A stretch of DNA of 64,000 nucleotides from assembly GCA_948099385.1 (NCBI GenBank), contig CANUEZ040000191.1, positions 3,720,001 to 3,784,000 on the forward strand, written 5' to 3'. This DNA comes from Fasciola hepatica (Eukaryota > Platyhelminthes > Trematoda > Plagiorchiida > Fasciolidae). A program made the translations under genes and the position numbers. Below the pieces are notes generated by a model, which was not told the DNA's origin, made no database searches, and saw nothing but the letters and a program-made list of their open reading frames with translations. Of the stretch, positions 11,106 to 25,913 are shown one piece after another (the stretch's first letter is position 1; every line of letters starts with the position of its first letter).

Positions 11106-11528
11106 TTGTGGTTTGGGTGTTTGACTGACATTCGTTCACCCCAACCCTTGTTCGTGTCTCCGAGTGGGCTCTGTCCATGTGCAATGCTCATGATTCCCTT
11201 AGCGGATCAAACAGCTGTACAGTGCTTCCATAATTTTCAATGGTCAGTTCAGTGTTCAAGCTGCATGGAGAATCATATTATACAAATCTACTCTGCTACT
11301 GCTCTATTGCATTGTATGAGCAATCTGTGTGGATTGTTCATAGGGGAAAGGCTTGGTTTTAACTAAGCCCATAAATAGAGAAGTGATGGAACATAGGATT
11401 GGATCGGTGTGCGAGAATTTGGTTGTTACCGTTCAAAGCGAAAGCGAAAGCCGAAGCCAATTTGGGGATTGTGCTTTATCATGTATTGTATATGTTGAAC
11501 AAAGCGTTGAGACCCATATCGGATAGCC

Positions 11529-13222
11529 TTGTGGTTTGGGTGTTCGACTGACATTCGTTCACCCCAACCCTTGTTCGTGTCTCCGAGTGGGCTCTGTCCA
11601 TGTGCAATGCTCATGATTCCCTTAGCGGATCAAACAGCTGTACAGTGCTTCCATAATTTTCAATGGTCAGTTCAGTGTTCAAGCTGCATGGAGAATCATA
11701 TTATACAAATCTACTCTGCTACTGCTCTATTGCATTGTATGAGCAATCTGTGTGTGGATTGTTCATAGGGGAATGCCTTGGTTTTACTTAGGCCCATAAA
11801 TAGAGAAGTGATAGAACATAGGATTGGATCGGTGTGCGAGAATTTTGTTGTTACCGTTCAAAGCGAAAGCGAAAGCCGAAGCCAATTTGGGGATTGTGCT
11901 TTATCATGTATTGTATATGTTGAACAAAGCGTTGAGACCCATATCGGATAGCCTTGTGGTTTGGGTGTTCGACTGACATTCGTTCACCCCAACCCTTGTT
12001 CGTGTCTCCGAGTGGGCTCTGTCCATGTGCAATACTCATGATTCCCTTAGCGGATCAAACAGCTGTACAGTGCTTCCATCATTTTCAATGGTCAGTTCAG
12101 TGTTCAAGCTGCATGGAGATACATATTATACAAATCTACTCTGCTACTGCTCTATTGCATTGTATGAGCAATCTGTGTGGATTGTTCATAGGGGAAAGGC
12201 TTGGTTTTACTTAGGCCCATAAATAGAGAAGTGATGGAACATAGGATTGGATCGGTGTGCGAGAATTTGGTTGTTACCGTTCAAAGCGAAAGCGAAAGCC
12301 GAAGCCAATTTGGGGATTGTGCTTTATCATGTATTGTATATGTTGAACAAAGCGTTGAGACCCATATCGGATAGCCTTGTGGTTTGGGTGTTCGACTGAC
12401 ATTCGTTCACCCCAACCCTTGTTCGTGTCTCCGAGTGGGCTCTGTCCATGTGCAATGCTCATGATTCCCTTAGCGGATCAAACAGCTGTACAGTGCTTCC
12501 ATCATTTCAATGGTCAGTTCAGTGTTCAAGCTGCATGGAGAATCATATTATACAAATCTACTCTGCTACTGCTCTATTGCATTGTATGAGCAATCTGTGT
12601 GTGGATTGTTCATAAGGGAATGCCTTGGTTTTACTTAGGCCCATAAATAGAGAAGTTATGGAACATAGGATTGGATCGGTGTGCGAGAATTTGGTTGTTA
12701 CCGTTCAAAGCGAAAGCGAAAGCCGAATCCAATTCGGGGATTGTGCTATATCACGTAGTGTATATGTTGAACAAAGCGTTGAGACCCATATCGGATAGCC
12801 TTGTGGTTTGGGTGTTTGACTGACATTCGTTCACCCCAACCCTTGTTCGTGTCTCCGAGTGGGCTCTGTCCATGTGCAATGCTCATGATTCCCTTAGCGG
12901 ATCAAACAGCTGTACAGTGCTTCCATCATTTCAATGGTCAGTTCAGTGTTCAAGCTGCATGGAGATACATATTATACAAATCTACTCTGCTACTGCTCTA
13001 TTGCATTGTATGAGCAATCTGTGTGGATTGTTCATAGGGGAAAGGCTTGGTTTTAACTAAGCCCATAAATAGAGAAGTGATGGAACATAGGATTGGATCG
13101 GTGTGCGAGAATTTGGTTGTTACCGTTCAAAGCGAAAGCGAAAGCCGAAGCCAATTTGGGGATTGTGCTATATCATGTAGTGTATATGTTTAACAAAGCG
13201 TTGAGACCCATATCGGATAGCC
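11529..13222 (+). repeat. Four-monomer partial third copy of the block (shift 2,117 bp)
   Basis: Landmarks 11529, 11954, 12377 and 12801 match 9412, 9837, 10260 and 10684 in order and spacing. They share the CATAATTTTC monomer, GAATTTTGTTG, the one-T-deletion monomer, and the monomer with GAATCCAATTCGG and TCACGTAG. Differences include GATTGTGC here against GATTCTGC and TTGAAC against TTTAAC, so this copy branched earlier than the 3,387-bp duplication or was later converted. Confidence 0.75.
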
Positions 13223-13647
13223 TTGTGGTTTGGGTGTTCGACTGACATTCGTTCACCCCAACCCTTGTTCGTGTCTCCGAGTGGGCTCTGTCCATGTGCA
13301 ATGCTCATGATTCCCTTAGCGGATCAAACAGCTGTACAGTGCTTCCATCTTTTTCAATGGTCAGTTCAGTGTTCAAGCTGCATGGAGAATCATATTATAC
13401 AAATCTACTCTGCTACTGCTCTATTGCATTGTATGAGCAATCTGTGTGTGGATTGTTCATAAGGGAATGCCTTGGTTTTACTTAGGCCCATAAATAGAGA
13501 AGTGATGGAACATAGGATTGGATCGGTGTGCGAGAATTTGGTTGTTACCGTTCAAAGCGAAAGCGAAAGCCGAAGCCAATTTGGGGATTGTGCTTTATCA
13601 TGTATTGTATATGTTGAACAAAGCGTTGAGACCCATATGGGATAGCT

Positions 13648-16600
13648 TTGTGGTTTGTGTGTTTGACTGACATTCGTTCACCCCAACCCTTGTTCGTGTC
13701 TCCGAGTGGGCTCTGTCCATGTGCAATGCTCATGATTCCCTTAGCGGATCAAACAGCTGTACAGTGCTTCCATCATTTTCAATGGTCAGTTCAGTGTTCA
13801 AGCTGCATGGAGATACATATTATACAAATCTACTCTGCTACTGCTCTATTGCATTGTATGAGCAATCTGTGTGGATTGTTCATAGGGGAAAGGCTTGGTT
13901 TTAACTAAGCCCATAAATAGAGAAGTGATGGAACATAGGATTGGATCGGTGTGCGAGAATTTGGTTGTTACCGTTCAAAGCGAAAGCGAAAGCCGAAGCC
14001 AATTTGGGGATTGTGCTATATCATGTAGTGTATATGTTTAACAAAGCGTTGAGACCCATATCGGATAGCCTTGTGGTTTGGGTGTTCGACTGACATTCGT
14101 TCACCCCAACCCTTGTTCGTGTCTCCGAGTGGGCTCTGTCCATGTGCAATGCTCATGATTCCCTTAGCGGATCAAACAGCTGTACAGTGCTTCCATCATT
14201 TTCAATGGTCAGTTCAGTGTTCAAGCTGCATGGAGAATCATATTATACAAATCTACTCTGCTACTGCTCTATTGCATTGTATGAGCAATCTGTGTGTGGA
14301 TTGTTCATAAGGGAATGCCTTGGTTTTACTTAGGCCCATAAATAGAGAAGTGATAGAACATAGGATTGGATCGGTGTGCGAGAATTTGGTTGTTACCGTT
14401 CAAAGCGAAAGCGAAAGCCAAAGCCAATTTGAAGATTGTGCTTTATCATGTATTGTATATGTTGAACAAAGCGTTGAGACCCATATGGGAGAGCCTCGTG
14501 GTTTGGGTGTTCGACTGACATTCGTTCACCCCAACCCTTGTTCGTGTCTCCGAGTGGGCTCTGTCCATGTGCAATACTCATGATTCCCTTAGCGGATCAA
14601 ACAGCTGTACAGTGCTTCCATCATTTTCAATGGTCAGTTCAGTGTTCAAGCTGCATGGAGATACATATTATACAAATCTACTCTGCTACTGCTCTATTGC
14701 ATTGTATGAGCAATCTGTGTGGATTGTTCATAGGGGAAAGGCTTGGTTTTAACTAGGCCCATAAATAGAGAATTGATGGAACATAGGATTGGATCGGTGT
14801 GCGAGAATTTGGTTGTTACCGTTCAAAGCGAAAGCGAAAGCCGAAGCCAATTTGGGGATTGTGCTTTATCATGTATTGTATATGTTTAACAAAGCGTTGA
14901 GACCCATATCGGATAGCCTTGTGGTTTGGGTGTTCGACTGACATTCGTTCACCCCAACCCTTGTTCGTGTCTCCGAGTGGGCTCTGTCCATGTGCAATGC
15001 TCATGATTCCCTTAGCGGATCAAACAGCTGTACAGTGCTTCCATCATTTCAATGGTCAGTTCAGTGTTCAAGCTGCATGGAGAATCATATTATACAAATC
15101 TACTCTGCTTCTGCTCTATTGCATTGTATGAGCAATCTGTGTGGATTGTTCATAGGGGAAAGGCTTGGTTTTACTTAGGCCCATAAATAGAGAAGTGATG
15201 GAACATAGGATTGGATCGGTGTGCGAGAATTTGGTTGTTACCGTTCAAAGCGAAAGCGAAAGCCGAAGCCAATTTGGGGATTGTGCTTTATCATGTATTG
15301 TATATGTTGAACAAAGCGTTGAGACCCATATGGGATAGCTTTGTGGTTTGTGTGTTTGACTGACATTCGTTCACCCCAACCCTTGTTCGTGTCTCCGAGT
15401 GGGCTCTGTCCATGTGCAATGCTCATGATTCCCTTAGCGGATCAAACAGCTGTACAGTGCTTCCATCATTTTCAATGGTCAGTTCAGTGTTCAAGCTGCA
15501 TGGAGATACATATTATACAAATCTACTCTGCTACTGCTCTATTGCATTGTATGAGCAATCTGTGTGGATTGTTCATAGGGGAAAGGCTTGGTTTTAACTA
15601 AGCCCATAAATAGAGAAGTGATGGAACATAGGATTGGATCGGTGTGCGAGAATTTGGTTGTTACCGTTCAAAGCGAAAGCGAAAGCCGAAGCCAATTTGG
15701 GGATTGTGCTATATCATGTAGTGTATATGTTTAACAAAGCGTTGAGACCCATATCGGATAGCCTTGTGGTTTGGGTGTTCGACTGACATTCGTTCACCCC
15801 AACCCTTGTTCGTGTCTCCGAGTGGGCTCTGTCCATGTGCAATGCTCATGATTCCCTTAGCGGATCAAACAGCTATACAGTGCTTCCATCATTTTCAATG
15901 GTCAGTTCAGTGTTCAAGCTGCATGGAGAATCATATTATACAAATCTACTCTGCTACTGCTCTATTGCATTGTATGAGCAATCTGTGTGTGGATTGTTCA
16001 TAAGGGAATGCCTTGGTTTTACTTAGGCCCATAAATAGAGAAGTGATGGAACATAGGATTGGATCGGTGTGCGAGAATTTGGTTGTTACCGTTCAAAGCG
16101 AAAGCGAAAGCCGAAGCCAATTTGGGGATTGTGCTTTATCATGTATTGTATATGTTGAACAAAGCGTTGAGACCCATATGGGATAGCCTTGTGGTTTGGG
16201 TGTTCGACTGACATTCGTTCACCCCAACCCTTGTTCGTGTCTCCGAGTGGGCTCTGTCCATGTGCAATACTCATGATTCCCTTAGCGGATCAAACAGCTG
16301 TACAGTGCTTCCATCATTTTCAATGGTCAGTTCAGTGTTCAAGCTGCATGGAGATACATATTATACAAATCTACTCTGCTACTGCTCTATTGCATTGTAT
16401 GAGCAATCTGTGTGGATTGTTCATAGGGGAAAGGCTTGGTTTTACTTAGGCCCATAAATAGAGAAGTGATGGAACATAGGATTGGATCGGTGTGCGAGAA
16501 TTTGGTTGTTACCGTTCAAAGCGAAAGCGAAAGCCGAAGCCAATTAGGGGATTGTGCTTTATCATGTATTGTATATGTTTAACAAAGCGTTGAGACCCAT

Positions 16601-17035
16601 ATCGGATAGCCTTGTGGTTTGGGTGTTCGACTGACATTCGTTCACCCCAACCCTTGTTCGTGTCTCCGAGTGGGCTCTGTCCATGTGCAATGCTCATGAT
16701 TCCCTTAGCGGATCAAACAGCTGTACAGTGCTTCCATCATTTCAATGGTCAGTTCAGTGTTCAAGCTGCATGGAGAATCATATTATACAAATCTACTCTG
16801 CTACTGCTCTATTGCATTGTATGAGCAATCTGTGTGTGGATTGTTCATAAGGGAATGCCTTGGTTTTACTTAGGCCCATAAATAGAGAAGTGATGGAACA
16901 TAGGATTGGATCGGTGTGCGAGAATTCGGTTGTTACCGTTCAAAGCGAAAGCGAAAGCCGAAGCCAATTTGGGGATTGTGCTTTATCATGTATTGTATAT
17001 GTTGAACAAAGCGTTGAGACCCATATGGGATAGCT
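13648..17035 (+). repeat. Four-monomer unit in two copies (13648-15340, 15341-17035)
   Basis: The order GTTTGTGTGTTTGAC monomer, long-loop monomer, AATACTCATG monomer, one-T-deletion monomer occurs twice (1,693 and 1,695 bp). The 2-bp length difference comes from the loop of the fourth monomer. The first copy holds the outlier at 14,394-14,496. A similar order also occurs at 2214-3486, so the arrangement predates this duplication. Confidence 0.65.
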
Positions 17036-20000
17036 TTGTGGTTTGTGTGTTTGACTGACATTCGTTCACCCCAACCCTTGTTCGTGTCTCCGAGTGGGCT
17101 CTGCCCATGTGCAATGCTCATGATTCCCTTAGCGGATCAAACAGCTGTACAGTGCTTCCATCATTTTCAATGGTCAGTTCAGTGTAAAAGCTGCATGGAG
17201 AATCATATTATACAAATCTACTCTGCTACTGCTCTATTGCATTGTATGAGCAATCTGTGTGGATTGTTCATAGGGGAAAGGCTTGGTTTTACTTAGGCCC
17301 ATAAATAGAGAAGTGATGGAACATAGGATTGGATCGGTGTGCGAGAATTTGGTTGTTACCGTTCAAAGCGAAAGCGAAAGCCGAAGCCAATTTGGGGATT
17401 GTGCTATATCATGTAGTGTATATGTTTAACAAAGCGTTGAGACCCATATCGGAGAGCCTTGTGGTTTGGGTGTTCGACTGACATTCGTTCACCCCAACCC
17501 TTGTTCGTGTCTCCGAGTGGGCTCTGTCCATGTGCAATGCTCATGATTCCCTTAGCGGATCGAACAGCTGTACAGTGCTTCCATCATTTCAATGGTCAGT
17601 TCAGTGTTCAAGCTGCATGGAGAATCATATTATACAAATCTACTCTGCTACTGCTCTATTGCATTGTATGAGCAATCTGTGTGGATTGTTCATAAGGGAA
17701 TGCCTTGGTTTTACTTAGGCCCATAAATAGAGAAGTGATGGAACATAGGATTGGATCGGTGTGCGAGAATTTGGTTGTTACCGTTCAAAGCGAAAATGAA
17801 AGCCAAAGCCAATTTGGGGATTGTGCTATATCATGTGTTGTATATGTTGAACAAAGCGTTGAGACCCATATCGGATAGCCTTGTGGTTTGGGTGTTCGAC
17901 TGACATTCGTTCACCCCAACCCTTGTTCGTGTCTCCGAGTGGGCTCTGTCCATGTGCAATGCTCATGATTCCCTTAGCGGATCAAACAGCTGTACAGTGC
18001 TTCCATCATTTTCAATGGTCAGTTCAGTGTTCAAGCTGCATGGAGATACATATTATACAAATCTACTCTGCTACTGCTCTATTGCATTGTATGAGCAATC
18101 TGTGTGGATTGTTCATAAGGGAATGCCTTGGTTTTACTTAGGCCCATAAATAGAGAAGTGATGGAACATAGGATTGGATCGGTGTGCGAGAATTTGGTTG
18201 TTACCGTTCAAAGCGAAAATGAAAGCCAAAGCCAATTTGGGGATTGTGCTATATCATGTGTTGTATATGTTGAACAAAGCGTTGAGACCCATATCGGATA
18301 GCCTTGTGGTTTGGGTGTTCGACTGACATTCGTTCACCCCAACCCTTGTTCGTGTCTCCGAGTGGGCTCTGTCCATGTGCAATGCTCATGATTCCCTTAG
18401 CGGATCAAACAGCTGTACAGTGCTTCCATCATTTCAATGGTCAGTTCAGTGTTCAAGCTGCATGGAGAATCATATTATACAAATCTACTCTGCTACTGCT
18501 CTATTGCATTGTATGAGCAATCTGTGTGTGGATTGTTCATAAGGGAATGCCTTGGTTTTACTTAGGCCCATAAATAGAGAAGTGATGGAACATAGGATTG
18601 GATCGGTGTGCGAGAATTTGGTTGTTACCGTTCAAAGCGAAAGCGAAAGCCGAAGCCAATTTGGGGATTGTGCTTTATCATGTAGTGTATATGTTTAACA
18701 AAGCGTTGAGACCCATATCGGATAGCCTTGTGGTTTGGGTGTTTGACTGACATTCGTTCATCCCAAACCTTGTTCGTGTCCCCGTGTGGGCTCTGTCCAT
18801 GTGCAATGCTCATGATTCCCTTAGCGGATCAAACAGCTGTACAGTGCTTCCATAATTTTCAATGGTCAGTTCAGTGTTCAAGCTGCATGGAGAATCTTAT
18901 TATACAAATCTACTCTGCTACTGCTCTATTGCATTGTATGAGCAATCTGTGTGGATTGTTCATAAGGGAATGCCTTGGTTTTACTTAGGCCCATAAATAG
19001 AGAAGTGATGGAACATAGGATTGGATCGGTGTGCGAGAATTTGGTTGTTACCGTTCAAAGCGAAAGCGAAAGCCGAAGCCAATTTGGGGATTGTGCTATA
19101 TCATGTATTGTATATGTTGAACAAAGCGTTGAGACCCATATGGGATAGCCTTGTGGTTTGGGTGTTCGACTGACATTCGTTCACCCCAACCCTTGTTCGT
19201 GTCTCCGAGTGGGCTCTGTCCATGTGCAATACTCATGATTCCTTTAGCGGAACAAACAGCTGTACAGTGCTTCCATCATTTTCAATGGTCAGTTCAGTGT
19301 TCAAGCTGCATGGAGAATCATATTATACAAATCTACTCTGCTACTGCTCTATTGCATTGTATGAGCAATCTGTGTGGATTGTTCATAAGGGAATGCCTTG
19401 GTTTTACTTAGGCCCATAAATAGAGAAGTGATGGAACATAGGATTGGATCGGTGTGCGAGAATTTGGTTGTTACCGTTCAAAGCGAAAGCGAAAGCCAAA
19501 GCCAATTTGGGGATTGTGCTATATCATGTGTTGTATATGTTGAACAAAGCGTTGAGACCCATATGGGATAGCCTTGTGGTTTGGGTGTTCGACTGACATT
19601 CGTTCACCCCAACCCTTGTTCGTGTCTCCGAGTGGGCTCTGTCCATGTGCAATGCTCATGATTCCCTTAGCGGATCAAACAGCTGTACAGTGCTTCCATC
19701 ATTTTCAATGGTCAGTTCAGTGTTCAAGCTGCATGGAGAATCATATTATACAAATCTACTCTGCTACTGCTCTATTGCATTGTATGAGCAATCTGTGTGG
19801 ATTGTTCATAGGGGAATGCCTTGGTTTTACTTAGGCCCATAAATAGAGAAGTGATGGAACATAGGAAGGATCGGTGTGCGAGAATTTGGTTGTTACCGTT
19901 CAAAGCGAAAGCGAAAGCCGAAGCCAATTTGGGGATTGTGCTTTATCATGTATTGTATATGTTGAACAAAGCGTTGAGACCCATATCGGATAGCCTTGTG

Positions 20001-21683
20001 GTTTGGGTGTTCGACTGACATTCGTTCACCCCAACCCTTGTTCGTGTCTCCGAGTGGGCTCTGTCCATGTGCAATGCTCATGATTCCCTTAGCGGATCAA
20101 ACAGCTGTACAGTGCTTCCATCATTTTCAATGGTCAGTTCAGTGTTCAAGCTGCATGGAGAATCATATTATACAAATCTACTCTGCTACTGCTCTATTGC
20201 ATTGTATGAGCAATCTGTGTGGATTGTTCATAGGGAATGCCTTGGTTTTACTTAGGCCCATAAATAGAGAAGTGATGGAACATAGGATTGGATCGGTGTG
20301 CGAGAATTTGGTTGTTACCGTTCAAAGCGAAAGCGAAAGCCGAAGCCAATTTGGGGATTGTGCTATATCATGTAGTGTATATGTTTAACAAAGCGTTGAG
20401 ACCCATATGGGATAGCCTTGTGGTTTGGGTGTTCGACTGACATTCGTTCACCCCAACCCTTGTTCGTGTCTCCGAGTGGGCTCTGTCCATGTGCAATGCT
20501 CATGATTCCCTTAGCGGATCAAACAGCTGTACAGTGCTTCCATCATTTCAATGGTCAGTTCAGTGTTCAAGCTGCATGGAGAATCATATTATACAAATCT
20601 ACTCTGCTACTGCTCTATTGCATTGTATGAGCAATCTGTGTGGATTGTTCATAAGGGAATGCCTTGGTTTTACTTAGGCCCATAAATAGAGAAGTGATGG
20701 AACATAGGATTGGATCGGTGTGCGAGAATTTGGTTGTTACCGTTCAAAGCGAAAGCGAAAGCCAAAGCCAATTTGGGGATTGTGCTATATCATGTGTTGT
20801 ATATGTTGAACAAAGCGTTCGGACCCATATCGGAAATCCTTGTGGTTTCGGTGTTCGACTGACATTCGTTCACCCCAACCCTTGTTCGTGTCTCCGAGTG
20901 GGCTCTGTCCATGTGCAATGCTCATGATTCCCTTAGCGGATCAAACAGCTGTACAGTGCTTCCATAATTTCAATGGTCAGTTCAGTGTTCAAGCTGCATG
21001 CAGAATCATAATATACAAATCTACTCTGCTACTGCTCTATTGCATTGTATGAGCAATCTGTGTGGATTGTTCATAAGGGAATGCCTTGGTTTTACTTAGG
21101 CCCATAAATAGAGAAGTGGTGGAACATAGGATTGGATCGGTGTGCGAGAATTTGGTTGTTACCGTTCAAAGCGAAAGCGAAAGCCGAAGCCAGTTTGGGG
21201 ATTGTGCTATATCTTTTATTGTGTATGTTGAACTAAGCGTTGAGACCCATATCGGATAGCCTTGTGGTTAGGGTGTTCGACTGACATTCGTTCACCCCAA
21301 CCCTTGTTCGTGTCTCCGAGTGGGCTCTGTCCATGTGCAATACTCATGATTCCTTTAGCGGAACAAACAGCTGTACAGTGCTTCCATTATTTCAATGGTC
21401 GTTTCAGTGTTCAAGCTGCATGGAGAATCATATTATACAAATCTACTCTGCTACTGCTCTATTGCATTGTATGAGCAATCTGTGTGGATTGTTCATAAGG
21501 GAATGCCTTGGTTTTACTTAGGCCCATAAATAGAGAAGTGATGGAACATAGGATTGGATCGGTGTGCGAGAATTTGGTTGTTACCGTTCAAAGCGAAAGC
21601 GAAAGCCGAAGCCAATTTGGGGATTGTGCTTTATCATGTATTGTATATGTTGAACAAAGCGTTGAGACCCATATCGGATAGCC

Positions 21684-23798
21684 TTGTGGTTTGAGTGTTC
21701 GACTGACATTCGTTCACCCCAACCCTTGTTCGTGTCTCCGAGTGGGCTCTGTCCATGTGCAATGCTCATGATTCCCTTAGCGGATCAAACAGCTGTACAG
21801 TGCTTCCATCATTTCAATGGTCAGTTCAGTGTTCAAGCTGCATGGAGAATCATATTATACAAATCTACTCTGCTACTGCTCTATTGCATTGTATGAGCAA
21901 TCTGTGTGGATTGTTCATAGGGGAAAGGCTTGGTTTTACTTAGGCCCATAAATAGAGAAGTGATGGAACATAGGATTGGATCGGTGTGCGAGAATTTGGT
22001 TGTTACCGTTCAAAGCGAAAGCGAAAGCCGAAGCCAATTTGGGGATTGTGCTTTATCATGTTTTGTATATGTTGAACAAAGCGTTGAGACCCATATGGGA
22101 TAGCTTTGTGGTTTGTGTGTTTGACTGACATTCGTTCACCCCAACCCTTGTTCGTGTCTCCGAGTGGGCTCTGTCCATGTGCAATGCTCATGATTCCCTT
22201 AGCGGATCAAACAGCTGTACAGTGCTTCCATCATTTTCAATGGTCAGTTCAGTGTTCAAGCTGCATGGAGATACATATTATACAAATCTACTCTGCTACT
22301 GCTCTATTGCATTGTATGAGCAATCTGTGTGGATTGTTCATAGGGGAATGCCTTGCTTTTACTTAGGCCCATAAATAGAGAAGTGATGGAACATAGGATT
22401 GGATCGGTGTGCGAGAATTTGGTTGTTACCGTTCAAAGCGAAAGCGAAAGCCGAAGCCAATTTGGGGATTGTGCTATATCATGTAGTGTATATGTTGAAC
22501 AAAGCGTTGAGACCCATATCGGATAGCCTTGTGGTTTGGGTGTTCGACTGACATTCGTTCACCCCAACCCTTGTTCGTGTCTCCGAGTGGGCTCTGTCCA
22601 TGTGCAATGCTCATGATTCCCTTAGCGGATCAAACAGCTGTACAGTGCTTCCATCATTTCAATGGTCAGTTCAGTGTTCAAGCTGCATGGAGAATCATAT
22701 TATACAAATCTACTCTGCTACTGCTCTATTGCATTGTATGAGCAATCTGTGTGTGGATTGTTCATAAGGGAATGCCTTGGTTTTACTTAGGCCCATAAAT
22801 AGAGAAGTGATGGAACATAGGATTGGATCGGTGTGCGAGAATTTGGTTGTTACCGTTCAAAGCGAAAGCGAAAGCCAAAGCCAATTTGGGGATTGTGCTA
22901 TATCATGTGTTGTATATGTTGAACAAAGCGTTCGGACCCATATCGGATAGCCTTGTGGTTTGGGTGTTCGACTGACATTCGTTCACCCCAACCCTTGTTC
23001 GTGTCTCCGAGTGGGCTCTGTCCATGTGCAATGCTCATGATTCCCTTAGCGGATCAAACAGCTGTACAGTGCTTCCATCATTTTCAATGGTCAGTTCAGT
23101 GTTCAAGCTGCATGGAGAATCATATTATACAAATCTACTCTGCTACTGCTCTATTGCATTGTATGAGCAATCTGTGTGGATTGTTCATAGGGGAATGCCT
23201 TGGTTTTACTTAGGCCGATAAATAGAGAAGTGATGGAACATAGGATTGGATCGGTGTGCGAGAATTTGGTTGTTACCGTTCAAAGCGAAAGCGAAAGCCG
23301 AAGCCAATTTGGGGATTGTGCTTTATCATGTAGTGTATATGTTGAACAAAGCGTTGAGACCCATATGGGATAGCCTTGTGTTTTGGGTGTTCGACTGACA
23401 TTCGTTCACCCCAACCCTTGTTCGTGTCCCCGTGTGGGCTCTGTCCATGTGTAATGCTCATGATTCCCTTAGCGGATCAAACAGCTGTACAGTGCTTCCA
23501 TCATTTTCAATGGTCAGTTCAGTGTTCAAGCTGCATGGAGAATCATATTATACAAATCTACTCTGCTACTGCTCTATTGCATTGTATGAGCAATCTGTGT
23601 GGATTGTTCATAGGGGAATGCCTTGGTTTTACTTAGGCCCATAAATAGAGAAGTGATGGAACATAGGATTGGATCGGTGTGCGAGAATTTGGTTGTTACC
23701 GTTCAAAGCGAAAGCGAAAGCCGAAGCCAATTTGGGGATTGTGCTTTATCATGTATTGTATATGTTGAACAAAGCGTTGAGACCCATATCGGATAGCC
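21684..23798 (+). repeat. Five-monomer unit, copy 1 of 3 (2,115 bp)
   Basis: Landmarks are 21684, 22106, 22529, 22953 and 23376, with spacing 422, 423, 424, 423, 423. The first monomer has GGTTTGAGTGTTC, the second GTTTGTGTGTTTGAC, the fourth GGCCGATAAATAG at its end, and the fifth GTGTTTTGGG with GTGTAATGC. It lacks three variants shared by the next two copies (AAAGGTCAG, GGAGCAAAC, TCAGTCTTC). Confidence 0.85.
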
Positions 23799-25913
23799 TT
23801 GTGGTTTGAGTGTTCGACTGACATTCGTTCACCCCAACCCTTGTTCGTGTCTCCGAGTGGGCTCTGTCCATGTGCAATGCTCATGATTCCCTTAGCGGAT
23901 CAAACAGCTGTACAGTGCTTCCATCATTTCAAAGGTCAGTTCAGTGTTCAAGCTGCATGGAGAATCATATTATACAAATCTACTCTGCTACTGCTCTATT
24001 GCATTGTATGAGCAATCTGTGTGGATTGTTCATAGGGGAAAGGCTTGGTTTTACTTAGGCCCATAAATAGAGAAGTGATGGAACATAGGATTGGATCGGT
24101 GTGCGAGAATTTGGTTGTTACCGTTCAAAGCGAAAGCGAAAGCCGAAGCCAATTTGGGGATTGTGCTTTATCATGTATTGTATATGTTGAACAAAGCGTT
24201 GAGACCCATATGGGATAGCTTTGTGGTTTGTGTGTTTGACTGACATTCGTTCACCCCAACCCTTGTTCGTGTCTCCGAGTGGGCTCTGTCCATGTGCAAT
24301 GCACATGATTCCCTTAACGGATCAAACAGCTGTACAGTGCTTCCATCATTTTCAATGGTCAGTTCAGTGTTCAAGCTGCATGGAGATACATATTATACAA
24401 ATCTACTCTGCTACTGCTCTATTGCATTGTATGAGCAATCTGTGTGGATTGTTCATAGGGGAAAGGCTTGGTTTTAACTGGGCCCATAAATAGAGAAGTG
24501 ATGGAACATAGGATTGGATCGGTGTGCGAGAATTTGGTTGTTACCGTTCAAAGCGAAAGCGAAAGCCGAAGCCAATTTGGGGATTGTGCTATATCATGTA
24601 GTGTATATGTTGAACAAAGCGTTGAGACCCATATGGGATAGCCTTGTGGTTTGGGTGTTCGACTGACATTCGTTCACCCCAACCCTTGTTCGTGTCTCCG
24701 AGTGGGCTCTGTCCATGTGCAATGCTCATGATTCCCTTAGCGGATCAAACAGCTGTACAGTGCTTCCATCATTTCAATGGTCAGTTCAGTGTTCAAGCTG
24801 CATGGAGAATCATATTATACAAATCTACTCTGCTACTGCTCTATTGCATTGTATGAGCAATCTGTGTGTGGATTGTTCATAAGGGAATGCCTTGGTTTTA
24901 CTTAGGCCCATAAATAGAGAAGTGATAGAACATAGGATTGGATCGGTGTGCGAGAATTTGGTTGTTACCGTTCAAAGCGAAAGCGAAAGCCAAAGCCAAT
25001 TTGGGGATTGTGCTATATCATGTGTTGTATATGTTGAACAAAGCGTTCGGACCCATATCGGATAGCCTTGTGGTTTGGGTGTTCGACTGACATTCGTTCA
25101 CCCCAACCCTTGTTCGTGTCTCCGAGTGGGCTCTGTCCATGTGCAATGCTCATGATTCCCTTAGCGGAGCAAACAGCTGTACAGTGCTTCCATCATTTTC
25201 AATGGTCAGTTCAGTCTTCAAGCTGCATGGAGAATCATATTATACAAATCTACTCTGCTACTGCTCTATTGCATTGTATGAGCAATCTGTGTGGATTGTT
25301 CATAGGGGAATGCCTTGGTTTTACTTAGGCCGATAAATAGAGAAGTGATGGAACATAGGATTGGATCGGTGTGCGAGAATTTGGTTGTTACCGTTCAAAG
25401 CGAAAGCGAAAGCCGAAGCCAATTTGGGGATTGTGCTTTATCATGTATTGTATATGTTGAACAAAGCGTTGAGACCCATATGGGATAGCCTTGTGTTTTG
25501 GGTGTTCGACTGACATTCGTTCACCCCAACCCTTGTTCGTGTCCCCGTGTGGGCTCTGTCCATGTGTAATGCTCATGATTCCCTTAGCGGATCAAACAGC
25601 TGTACAGTGCTTCCATAATTTTCAATGGTCAGTTCAGTGTTCAAGCTGCATGGAGAATCATATTATACAAATCTACTCTGCTACTGCTCTATTGCATTGT
25701 ATGAGCAATCTGTGTGGATTGTTCATAGGGGAATGCCTTGGTTTTACTTAGGCCCATAAATAGAGAAGTGATGGAACATAGGATTGGATCGGTGTGCGAG
25801 AATTTGGTTGTTACCGTTCAAAGCGAAAGCGAAAGCCGAAGCCAATTTGGGGATTGTGCTTTATCATGTATTGTATATGTTTAACAAAGCGTTGAGACCC
25901 ATATCGGATAGCC
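23799..25913 (+). repeat. Five-monomer unit, copy 2 of 3 (2,115 bp)
   Basis: Spacing is identical to copy 1. It carries AAAGGTCAG (23,931), GGAGCAAAC (25,167) and TCAGTCTTC (25,211), which copy 3 also has and copy 1 does not. It also has private changes GCACATGATT and CTTAACGG near 24,301-24,318, which copy 3 lacks. Confidence 0.85.

Larger units (their letters stand above)
1..17880 (+). repeat. Zone 1 of the array: GCTTTATC / T-deletion variants
   Basis: About 42 monomers. Frequent markers are GCTTTATC about 40 bp into the unit, TATGTTTAAC, CATCATTTCAATGG (one T fewer), GTGTGTTTGAC and GGAAAGGCTTGG. The pair GTGTCCCCGTGTGG and the variants TTTACGCCC, ATTCCGTTAGC and ACCATTCAA are absent here. 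A monomer outlier lies at 14,394-14,496 with a cluster of substitutions (GCCAAAGCC, TTTGAAGATTG, GAGAGCCTCGTGG). Confidence 0.75.

Noticed and set aside
14320..14583. Plus-strand frame containing a QSESESQSQ-like stretch
   Set aside because: The serine-glutamate run is the translated hexamer subrepeat. Other monomers have replacement changes (V/I, R/Q, L/I, I/S/V) and a TAA from GTTTAACAA, which is not a coding pattern.
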